Shown here: positions 27,393 to 36,273 of the stretch, in pieces
Layout of the letters: every line of letters starts with the position of its first letter
How positions within the stretch are numbered: position 1 is the first letter of the stretch
Assembly (NCBI GenBank): GCA_015039365.1
Contig: WION01000114.1
Coordinates: 62,001 to 126,000, forward strand
Reading direction: 5' to 3'
DNA from: Amanita rubescens
Lineage: Eukaryota > Basidiomycota > Agaricomycetes > Agaricales > Amanitaceae
Length of the DNA stretch: 64,000 nucleotides
The notes under the pieces: generated by a model
The model's database searches: none
What the model was told of the DNA's origin: nothing
What the model saw: the letters and a program-made list of their open reading frames with translations, nothing else
Translations under genes and position numbers: made by a program

Positions 27393-30041
27393 ATGCTACG
27401 GGGACTTGTCGCAGCACTGCTTGCTGCAATAGGCATCGCGAATGCTACGCTGGTTTTTCTCAATGAATCTACCTCTCTTGGGGAGCAAATCCTGACCAAG
27501 TCCGTGTTCGAGTAAGCGTTGAACGTTTTCCGTTCGGCAAAGTCATTGACTTTTTACAGTTATGTAGGTTCTATCTCTCGCACCGTGTGTTGGCCAATGT
27601 TTATCTAATATGAAAGATCGTCGTCGGAGGTGGGACCGCCGGCTTGTCCGTAGCGCGGAGGCTTACAGACTCATCAAAAAAACGCGTTCTGGTCATTGAA
27701 GCCGGGGCCATCTGGAGCGAATAAGTGCGTGTTGTTCAAGTGACTTCCGCAGCAACCTCGATTAATTTTAAATATAGTCCGCTGGTCACTGTTCCTGGAA
27801 ATGAATACCACTTTATTGGAACGGATATTGATTGGCTATACTCTGTGAGCCGTAACTTGTTGGTTCCTTCCATTCAGTTCGTTTGATAATTTGATCCGTG
27901 ATAGACGATACCCCAAGTTCATGGTGCCAATTTATCCATCAACTTGTCCTCCGGGAAGGTGATTTCCTTCTTTGGATTTGCTCAGAAGCCATATCTCATA
28001 CTTTCTAGATCCTCGGTGGAGACTAGTGCTGTGAATGGTCTCGTCTGGGTGCGGGGAGCGCAAGCAGAGTACGATGCATATGAACAGTTGGGAAGTCCCG
28101 GATGGAATTGGGATAACATGTATGCGGCAATGAAGAAGGTACGTTTGCCTGTGTTGCTGGATGTGAATAATGATTAATGGGATTAGTCGGAGCGCCTTAA
28201 CGAGCCAAGCCCTGCTCTCCGGGCGGAATACGGATACTACGCAGTACCTTCTTCCCATGGGTCAACTGGTCCGATAAACGTTTCGTTCCCGCCGTTTATC
28301 CCGATACAACACCAAAAGTTCATCAACGCCTCGATTGAACTTGGTCATTCCTTCAATGCGGACCCCTACAGCGGGAACAATACGGGATCATTCTGGAGCT
28401 TATCTTCTCAAAATGTCAAGTCCGTTCGTGTGACTTCAGAGTTTGGCTATCGTGAGTAGTCCTGGATACGAATACGAACTACAGCATGAAAAGCCATCCC
28501 TAGTTGATCCTGTCGTTAACAGGCAGAATCTCATAGTCTTCTCAGGAGGGCTTGTTACCAGACTAGCGCTTGTCGAAACTTCTGGTATCGTTACTGCCCG
28601 TGCCGTATATGTAAGGTTCCCCGATGGCTCGGAACAACTTGCTCGTCTTGCGCCCGGTGGTGAAGTTATCATGTCCGCGGGCACAGTCCGCACACCTCAA
28701 TTGTTGGAATTATCTGGAATAGGCAACAAGGATATTTTGGACAAGTTTAATATAAGTGTTCAACTTGACCTTCCTGCGGTTGGCGAAAACTATGAGGACC
28801 AGTAAGTTGAACTCGTATGCGTCAAGTGTGGATAATTGACGCTGGACAAGTACGATCACGCTCTTGACCTATCAGTTGAAGCCTGGCTACCCGTCAGATG
28901 ATACCCTGGGGTACAACTCAACGTTTCTTGCTGAGGTTTGTGATAGTTTGTAGTGTTCTATCAGAACGATGGCTGATTGTCCCCAATTAGCAACAACAAT
29001 TGTACACGCAAGATGAGGGCTTCCTTGTGCGTATCCATCTGACTACCCTCAGATGATTGTTTTCTGACAGGCCAATCTAAAAGACATTTGCGATCAGCGG
29101 TGTCATCATGGCGCCCATAGAAAGCTTTTTGAATGAGAGCGAAATCGAGACGGCCAAACAGATTTTGTCCACTAAGCCGCCAACTATATACCCAGATCTA
29201 TTTAATACTATCAAGGAAGAGATATTCAGCGGTATTCCTCAAATTGAATTTCTGCTTGTCAGTATTGTTCTTTAACGAGTTATTATGGAACGAGTGCTGA
29301 TGGACGACGACCAGTTCAATTCCTTCTCTGCAGGAAACGACAAGCAAGCTAATACCAGCTATTGCTCTATAGCCATCACTCATGTACATCCTATGTCTCG
29401 CGGTAGTATTGTAAGTATCACGCACTTTGAAGGGTCCAGCTTGCTCAACGCGTATCCCAGCACCTTAATTCGACTTCTATTAACGACCACCCACTTATTA
29501 ACCCTAATGTTCTTGAAGCTGAATGGGACACGTGGATTCTCTCCAAGGCGACCGCATACGCCCGCCGCTTCTTCCAGACGCAACCAATGCTGGATATATT
29601 CGAACCTGACGAGATCTATCCCGGGTCTAGCGTTGAGACCGAGGAAGAGTGGATACAGTATGTAACGGAAAATATCAACATTGGAGTAAGTCTTTTTTTT
29701 TTGAGGGGGAATACGGGGAGTTGATGGCGTATTTTCTAGTACCATTCCGTTGGCACGTCTTCATTGTTACCGCAAGGCAAGGGTGGTGTGGTCGATTCGA
29801 ATCTGAAAGTTTATGGGTGCGTTTATTGATTGATAACTTTTCGTCATTCTAAACTTTTTTGCGTAGGACAAGTAATATCCGAGTCGTTGATAATTCCATT
29901 TTGCCGCTCTTACTTTCGGCTCACACTCAGGTAAAGTAATCTGCGTTTTTAACAAGTTTGACCTGGCTGAATTGTTTGGAATAGCCCGCTGCTTATGCCA
30001 TTGCTGAACGTGCGGCCGAGATTATCCTAAGCGGGAGTTGA
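27393..30041 (+). CDS. GMC oxidoreductase, secreted, aryl-alcohol-oxidase-like (two frame breaks)
   Basis: FAD enzyme of the glucose-methanol-choline family; in wood and litter fungi such enzymes oxidise alcohols and produce H2O2 outside the cell. MLRGLVAALLAAIGIANA at 27393 is a signal peptide. FAD motif DYIVVGGGTAGLSVARRL is built over a 4-nt exon (27560-27563). Later blocks: LVTVPG, SAVNGLVWVRG, GWNWDNMYAAMKK, the GMC signature 2 SAGTVRTPQLLELSGIG, the first catalytic His in YHSVGTSS and the second in SAHTQPAAYAIAERAA. Stop TGA at 30039. Two places need one extra base removed to keep frame: the G-run at 27704-27707 after VIEAG, and base 28021 after KILGG in signature 1. The other 10 or so junctions are regular GT-AG, including 28452-28503 and 29258-29314. 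Either a young pseudogene or assembly errors. Confidence 0.85.
27560..27563 (+). other. 4-nt micro-exon in GMC oxidoreductase
   Basis: Exon 1 ends TTC GA at about 27511, followed by GTAAGC. After TTTTTACAG come the four bases TTAT and then GTAGGT; the next exon begins ATC GTC GTC GGA at 27617 after GAAAG. Joining GA + TTAT + ATC gives D-Y-I at the start of the FAD-binding VVGGGTAG loop. Skipping the four bases breaks the frame before the FAD motif. Confidence 0.7.
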
Positions 30042-30245
30042 ATATATGACTAACGAGCTCGGCGACGTCGTTTTTTTTGGTTGTTTCGTTCTTGTTGTCG
30101 ATTGTACATGTAGATTATGTACATTTAACCGTGTTGCAGTTTTAAATACCTGTCGTCGCTGTCTCATGTATCGAGTGCATTGATAAATACTACTTCCCAG
30201 TCCCTTGACATGAAGAACGAATAATGCAAAACTACAACGCCCGGC

Positions 30246-32168
30246 CTACACAATCCTACTCGAACTTCTAGACCGCAAACCGGATACCGAACCAGCCGCT
30301 AGACCTCCCCCTGCTGGTGTAGAGGCGGAGGGAGACGCTGCAGCAGAGTACGCCGAGCCGGCGACAGCAGCCATTCGGGTTCTCGCCCGTGTAGGGAGAG
30401 GAATGCGGCAATCTTTTGGTTCATAGTCCCACGTCGCGTACAACTTTGCGTCTGGGAGAGCTACCGAGGCTTTTGTCTGACCGTTGGTGTCCTTGCTCTT
30501 GTCTTTCTCCTTGTCTGATTTGTCCTTGTCCTTCTCTTTGCCATTGAGAAGCGCGTCCTTTGTACTCGGTTTAGTAACTGCGGGCGTCGGGGGTGGTTGA
30601 GAGGTGCCATCTGGATTGCTGTTCCATGGAGCAGGAATTCCTTGTCCGTATGTCAAAGCCTTTGGGCCTCTGTATAGGATAGGCGGGTGAGAAAGTCGCG
30701 ATGTGCGACTAAAAATCAGGGGCTGGGATTGTCATCAGAAGAGGCAGGTGAAAAAGATTAGTGTGCACTCACCGGCAGGACGTGCCGCGCCAGATCTGGA
30801 ATACGTGAGCCTTGCTGGCTCACGACCGGAACAATCCTCTCGGGCGCGCCGACGGGACGTGCTGGAACGGGTGGGAACTTGAAATCTTTGTTGGAGGCAT
30901 TCTTGTCCTTTTCGTCAATGGGAATAGGATATGTAGGTCCGATGGCGGCGACGCGGGGTGAACACGGGGCGGCGGTACCAAATAGCGAGTCTGCCGGTTC
31001 CCATCGTGATAGGGCTTGAGTTTGGTAGAGCAAAGTCATAGCCACTTTGTGTCTTGAAGGGAGTAAGGTGTTGGGACCGATAGGGACGCCGGCAGCGGCT
31101 GGAGGGATGGTTGTCCGTCCAGGGAACAAAGGATGGAGTGGTGGTGGGTGGGTGAGAATATAGTGGTAAGCCGCGAGGAGGGAATGCTCCGTTTGAGGTG
31201 TAGATAGAGGCTGTGGCAAGTTGCGCGACTGGTGGGTGGAAGGAGGAAGGGTAGATGAAGGAGGCAGATGCCATTCTGGGACGGAGGATAATGATGATTG
31301 AGAATAGGGCACTTGGACGAGGTAATCAGACGCAGCAGATGAAGTCATAGTCTGTTGTGCTGACGACTGCAAGGGTGGAGGTAACTGGGGCCTTTCCAGC
31401 TTGATGTTGAGAGGCGGTGGCAATGGCGGTAGCATGGGAGGTAGCATTTGCTGCTGCTGCTCTTCGATTTCTGGAAGAGGTAGCAGCGGAGGGCTGACAG
31501 GCGAAGGAGGAACAGCTGTTGGGAAGGGAGGAAGGAAATCTGGTACATGTTCTGGTGGCTGCCAACCTGCAGTGCGTTGGCGCTTGCGAGAGGGTGATGA
31601 AGTTGGATTCGACACAGGCGACAGGGGAAAAGGCAAAGGGGAAGGGCGTTTTTGGGGTGTTATTGGTGGTTCGTCGACGTCCATATCCTCGTCTTCGTCT
31701 ATGTCTTGGATTGCTTGGTCCCGAGGTTCGTACGGGGCGTATGTGAGATGAATCCCTGTCATCTCTATCGTGTCTGAGGCCGTCGGCGAGTTGGGCTTTG
31801 CAGGGTTAAGAAAAGAAGCCAACAAGAATCGGTTGACACGTACCTCTCAACTCGTTAAGGACCTCTATTCTGCGCGTAGAGTATACGGCGTAGCGAGAGA
31901 GTTCTTTTGCCTCTATTGCGGCAAAGTCAGTGAGTTCTTCCATGCTTATTCCGAGGTCATCGAGAGCACCGAGAGCGTCGTATATGGATAGGGATGATCT
32001 TCCTGCATGATGAGCGTATTTTGCACATTCTGTTGCGAGGAGAGCGAGATATCTAGTGAGAAGGTCTGAGAGTGTATGAGAAGCAACAGCGGAAGCACGT
32101 GAGAAAGAGTGAGCGTGAAGTGTTCGAAGAGCTGCAGTTTCGATGAGTTTCTGAGCGCAGCCTTCCAT
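30246..32168 (-). CDS. TAF8-like: histone-fold TFIID subunit, TAF8-like
   Basis: Putative nuclear subunit of TFIID. The ATG at 32168 begins a Bromo_TP histone fold of about 100 residues (LIETAALRTLHAHSFSRAS, LSDLLTRYLALLATECAKYA, SLSIYDALGALDDLGISMEE). The exon junction 31844/31773 uses the acceptor GGCCTCAG, giving ELRDTIEMTGIHLTYAPYEP. After an acidic patch and a basic KRPSPLPF stretch comes PPEHVPDFLPPFP, the short TAF8 C-terminal motif (compare HIPxxFPxFP). The remainder is Pro/Gln-rich, with a K/D/S-charged run (DKDKSDKEKDKS) and ends SGLRSRSSSRIV. Introns 31774-31843 and 30723-30772. TAF3 has a similar fold, but the FLPPFP motif favours TAF8. It starts only 46 bp from the SRAP gene. Confidence 0.62.
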
Positions 32169-32214
32169 CGTCGTCGTTTCTCGTACTCGCCGCCCTTACA
32201 AACAACTACAAACA
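32169..32214. promoter_or_regulatory. 46-bp divergent intergenic, presumed shared promoter core
   Basis: The start codons of the TAF8-like gene (-) and the SRAP gene (+) lie back to back with only 46 bases between them. 5' UTRs and promoter elements of each must therefore overlap the other transcript. No TATA box is visible. Confidence 0.45.
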
Positions 32215-33213
32215 ATGTGCGGCAGATTCGCTCTCAGACGAACCGACATCCGCAACGCCGTAGATGCCGATGAGTGGATCGACGAGCAAGCTTTCGTTCC
32301 TAGATATAACATCGCTCCTCGCACCAATGCTCCAGTCATCCGCAGAAGTCCCAGATACAGGGAATCGCGTCTTACACACTATGAAATGGGGTACTTGTAC
32401 CCCACTTGGTCCTGATGTAGAGGACAAGTCTCTCAGTACCACCAACGCCCGCGCGGAGAACCTTGTTCAACGCGGCGGAGAACCTTGTTCAACGCGGCGG
32501 AGGCATGTGGGCAACAATCAAGGGCACGAACAGATGCGCAGTCGTTTGCCAGGGTTATTACGAATGGCTTCCAAAGAGCCCAAAGGAAAAACTACCCCAC
32601 TTTATCAAACACAAGGACGGTCCAGCTCATGCTCATGGCTGGTCTCTACGACCACGCAACCATCAATGGCCAATCGTTATGGACGTTCACTATCGTCACG
32701 ACCGACGCTTGTCCCGACTTTAACTGGCTGCATGATCGACAGCCCGTCATTCTCTCGACGCAGGAGGCACTGGAAGCTTGGCTGGATCCATCGATACAAT
32801 CGTGGACACCCGCACTCACAAAACTTGTTCAACCTTACAGCGATCAAGACCATCCTCTGGAATGGTGTGTGTGCCTCGTGTTCCGAGTCATCATCATCAT
32901 CAACTCATTGCAGTGCTAAAGTTATCAGGTTCCAAAAGAAGTAGGCAAAGTGGGGACAGAATCTCCGTCCTTTATCGAGCCCGTCAAGGACCGTAAGGAT
33001 GGCATTCAGGCCATGTTCCAGAGACAGACCGCCAAGCGGAAGCGTGAAGAAGGCGAATCCACTCCGCCACCCACGTCTCACACTCCACCCCCGTCTCCCA
33101 AGAAACGTGCGACTGCCACTCCTCCGTCATCACCGCGGAAGCGCACGTCACCCAAGAAACCTTTACATGTTCCCGAAAAGGGTAAAATCACTGCTTTTTT
33201 TCGTAAATCATAA
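32215..33213 (+). pseudogene. HMCES-like: SRAP/HMCES (YedK) protein, frame-broken at several sites
   Basis: SRAP proteins cross-link covalently to abasic sites in single-stranded DNA through the N-terminal Cys and so protect replication forks. The start MCGRFALRR supplies the catalytic Cys2; PRYNIAPRTNAPVIRRS, the Asn of NARAEN, GYYEWLPKSPKEKLPHF with the catalytic Glu, and LHDRQPVIL with the conserved His are all present. The C-tail is basic and ends in GKITAFFRKS, a possible PIP-box. These blocks sit in different frames: a shift lies at 32345-32370; the WGLVPHW motif is scrambled at 32388-32413; a 22-bp tandem copy (32456-32499) shifts frame inside the NARAEN-to-GGMW loop; and another extra base lies near 32624. 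The last intron is about 32874-32930. As given, it cannot make the protein; the residues themselves are well kept. Confidence 0.8.
32456..32499 (+). repeat. 22-bp perfect tandem duplication in SRAP gene
   Basis: Copies 32456-32477 and 32478-32499 are identical (each starts GAGAACCTTG and ends GCGGCG). Removing one copy restores NARAENLVQRGGGMWATIKG, the normal family sequence, so the duplication is a derived event. Confidence 0.9.
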
Positions 33214-33619
33214 TGCGAAGTATTATCTTGTTGAGGCGACCTTTCAATGTAAAATACATATGGATCGAGGGCAAAGTTTTTAAGTGGCAGCCAAATATAG
33301 GCCTTCTCACCGGTTCTCCAACATATTTCAAAGTCAGCGGGATCACGTATTGTACCTTGATTTCCGAGTCCTTACTTACAGATACATACTCTCCGAAAAA
33401 TCGATGAGACGGAATCCACCTCCGCGAATACGTGCTATGCATCAACCTGTACACTTGAACTCTGGCAGTTGTCTTGAACTGGGACATAGTGGTACGCCTG
33501 CCGATGGTCACGCCACATGTATGGCATGCCGTCATGATACTGGATTGACTCTCCCCAAACATCACGTCGATGGGTTTTGTCCTTTCCCAGTCAGCATTTT
33601 TCTGCGGCGGCTAAGACTG

Positions 33620-34109
33620 CCCATACGGTCCCAGCTGGGTACGGACCCTGCGAGCCGATTACTGCTGTTTTTTGCTCATTCCCGGGCGTTCAACATCCTT
33701 TGGATCCCTGCTCTAACTGAGTCTACGTTTCTTTGTTCCCTCCAGATCTCAACCTCTTACCAATCGATTCTGCACAAACGGAGCAGCAGCTTGAACGCTT
33801 GAACGTTTACAAAGAGACTCGCGTCATTTGCAATGTCTCCATAATGTGTTCTGCTCGGCTCAGGGCACGGTACACTCTGCGTCATCGCGCGATGGCTTCA
33901 AGTTCCGTCCCAAATCCAAAACTGGCGAGTGTGAAGGAGCGCTCCGCACCGCTGCGTTCAGCATCTGGAAACCATGGGCCTTCGCCCTTCAGCGTAGTCC
34001 GGCTTGGCCCGATCCGGCAACCGGAATCAACTTTGAGAAACTTTACGCTCACGACACTCGTACTGGAGTGCCGTATTGTACTCGATGGGTTGTCTCACAG
34101 ATGATCTGA
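33620..34109 (+). pseudogene. small unknown protein with 8-bp frame-shifting duplication
   Basis: No family recognised. The second exon starts after TTCCCTCCAG at 33745 (branch site CTAAC at about 33714) and reads LNLLPIDSAQTEQQLER. Beyond 33806 the coding-like frame is another: LQCLHNVFCSAQGTVHS, GECEGALRTAAFSIWKPWA and THDTRTGVPYCTRWV-like sequence up to the TGA at 34107. The two are joined cleanly if one copy of an 8-bp duplication (33790-33797 = 33798-33805) is removed. An upstream exon around 33620-33690 (TVPAGYGPCEPITAVF) may belong to it; its donor is weak. The Cys and Trp content suggests a real protein, but its function is unknown. Confidence 0.4.
33790..33805 (+). repeat. 8-bp tandem duplication (possible transposon footprint)
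   Basis: CTTGAACG is present twice in a row. It shifts the reading frame of the surrounding gene. Eight bases is the target-site duplication length of hAT transposons, and hAT-like sequence is present at 60.5 kb, so an excision footprint is one explanation; slippage is another. Confidence 0.5.
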
Positions 34110-34302
34110 AATCAAACCTATGCAACATATGCTAAGCTTGTAATTCAGCAATGATGACGTGCAAAGCCTTCAGAGCCGTACACGGTTGATGTCGCCAACC
34201 AAAGCGGGTCAGGAATCTCGCAGCATGCCTCTGAAGCTTCACCAGGTCTCACTCATATTTCCGACAAAGCCCGCTACCAACTTATCTAGATACATTCCAT
34301 GT

Positions 34303-36092
34303 TCACGAGCTGAACAGCCTTTTTCTGTACCTGTATCAATGTAAGATATAATAGCCAAATCATAAAATGCAAAAACATACGAGTTGAGTCCGTGCACTCC
34401 ACCTTCAACTTGCGCACTGGCTGTTCTCAATTCGAATCGAACCTTCCCTTGTTTTACTTCCTCCTGAAGTTCCGCAATGCTTTTCACGCCAATGTCCTGC
34501 AACGAGTGTTGCACGCCGACATAAAGGTATGGCAAGAACGCCTTGACGCTGCCCTTGTCTTGGACATCGCCAGCCACACCTTGCGCCACCTTGACAGCAC
34601 TGCTCTCAGAAAAGTATCGCGACGTGGCGGCATTCTCGATGGTATTGCCTTTCTTCGGCGCTGGGTATTTCGCCGTCCCGTTGTTCACCTTGGACTGGGT
34701 ACCTTTGCCTTGCTCCATAGCTTCCAAACTGCCCATTCCGCGATACGCCTTGACGCGCTTCCCTTCGTGATAGAAATACTCGCCGGGCGCTTCTTCCGTA
34801 CCTGCCAACAACCCTCCCATCATCACGGCGCTTGCTCCAAGTGACAGCGCCTTGACAATGTGCCCCACATTGCCAACGCCGCCGTCTGCAATCACCGGTA
34901 CACCGAACTTGGCCGCAAACTCGGAAACGGCGTATACCGCCGTAGCTTGAGGTCGGCCAACAGCCATCACCTCTTGCGTGATACAGATAGATCCCGATCC
35001 CATGCCTACTCGAAGTGCATCAGCTCCAGCGGCAATCAGGGACGCTGCTTGTTCCCTCGTCACCACGTTGCCGGCAATAACCTCGATGTGCGGATATGTC
35101 GCTTTGATGTACTGAATCATCTCAATTTGGAAGACAGAATTCCCTTGGGAAGAGTCTAAAATGACAATATCCAGTCCTGCCTCGACCAGCAGCTTAAGAC
35201 GGTCCTTGTCAGACGGTCGCGTGCCGATCGCAGCAGCCGCGTAAAGCTGTTTCGAAACTGGATTTTTGGATGCCAGCGGGTAAGATTGGTTTTTGAGCAA
35301 GTCGGAACGGGCTAGCAGCGAAACGAGACGCCCTTCCGTGTCGATAATGGGCAGTTTGCCCTTTTTGGAGTCACGTAGAATATCGTTGGCTTCGAGAAGC
35401 GTGATGCCCTGCTGAGCCGTGATCAAATCTTGGGTCATCACCTCCGAAAGAGGTGTCGAAGAATCCCTAAACTGGACATCCCGCGACGTGACGATTCCGA
35501 CTAGTTTACCGCCAAGGACGCCCGTGTCTATTGTCATCATCAGGACACATGTCATCATCTTGACCCGAGACCAGGCACGCACCGGTAATGGGTATGCCGC
35601 AGAAGCCGAGTCTCGCTTTGATATCCAAAACATCTTCGACGAGATGCGAGGGAGATAAGACAACAGGATCGGTTATAAATCCGTTCTCGTGACGCTTCAC
35701 GGCTCGGACCATAGCCGCCTGGGATTCAGGGCTTTGGTTGTGGTGGATGACACCGATCCCTCCAAGGAGCTAAGCAACCACAGTGTCAGGGGACGTAACG
35801 TGCAAAGAAGGAGGAAGATATAACTCACCGCCATGGCAATTGCCATTTCACGTTCCGTGACAGTATCCATTGGACTACTGAAAAAGGGCGTTTTGAGAAC
35901 GACATTGCGGGTGACGCGGGTCTCCGTCTGGACGTCCTGTGCGCGAAAATCGATCTTGCCTGGCAAGAGTAGGAAATCATTGTAGGTCAGACCACCGTGG
36001 ATGGTCGAGTTCATGAGGTCTTGGACGGAGAGTCCATCGTTGCGGGAGTAGGATTTGAGGTGTTCGAGGGCGGTGGAGGGGTCGAGTGTCAT
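34303..36092 (-). CDS. IMD/guaB-like: inosine-5'-monophosphate dehydrogenase
   Basis: Oxidises IMP to XMP with NAD+, the committed step to guanine nucleotides; cytosolic tetramer. The ATG at 36090-36092 starts [23 protein letters not shown] and SSPMDTVTE follow. Exon 2 has [15 protein letters not shown]; two CBS domains ([21 protein letters not shown]) are inserted in the barrel. The catalytic loop [13 protein letters not shown] holds the active Cys; then [48 protein letters not shown] and SRYF are present. The C-terminus ([12 protein letters not shown]) needs an intron at about 34328-34380. Introns also at about 35770-35828 and 35538-35583. About 535 residues, normal. No frame break. Confidence 0.96.
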
Positions 36093-36273
36093 GTCAGTGG
36101 GCAGATTTTGCCGGGCTTGTGAACCGGAAAATTGACATCTTTATATACCGAATGTTTGTCGCACAAACAATGAAATATTAATGTACAGTACAAAAGCAAA
36201 CGAATTCTGAGGTGGGATGTATGGTATGAAACAAATGAGACGACAAGAATCATGACAAGAATCAAACGTGCTC

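Noticed and set aside
28440..28510. A third frame break in the GMC oxidoreductase
   Set aside because: The intron 28452-28503 (52 nt, GTGAGT...CCCTAG) joins FGY to LDPVVNRQNL in phase, so no error is needed.
29258..29314. Apparent stop in the GMC gene after IEFLL
   Set aside because: A regular 57-nt intron (GTCAGT...GACCAG) removes it and gives FNSFSAGND in frame.
26170..30041. Quinone reductase plus GMC oxidoreductase as a lignin-decay redox pair
   Set aside because: They are adjacent and could work together, but adjacency alone is weak evidence and the reductase is a general housekeeping type.
30246..31825. The Pro/Ser/Gln-rich + strand frames opposite the TAF8-like and Def1-like genes
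   Set aside because: They are shadows of low-complexity codons on the other strand.
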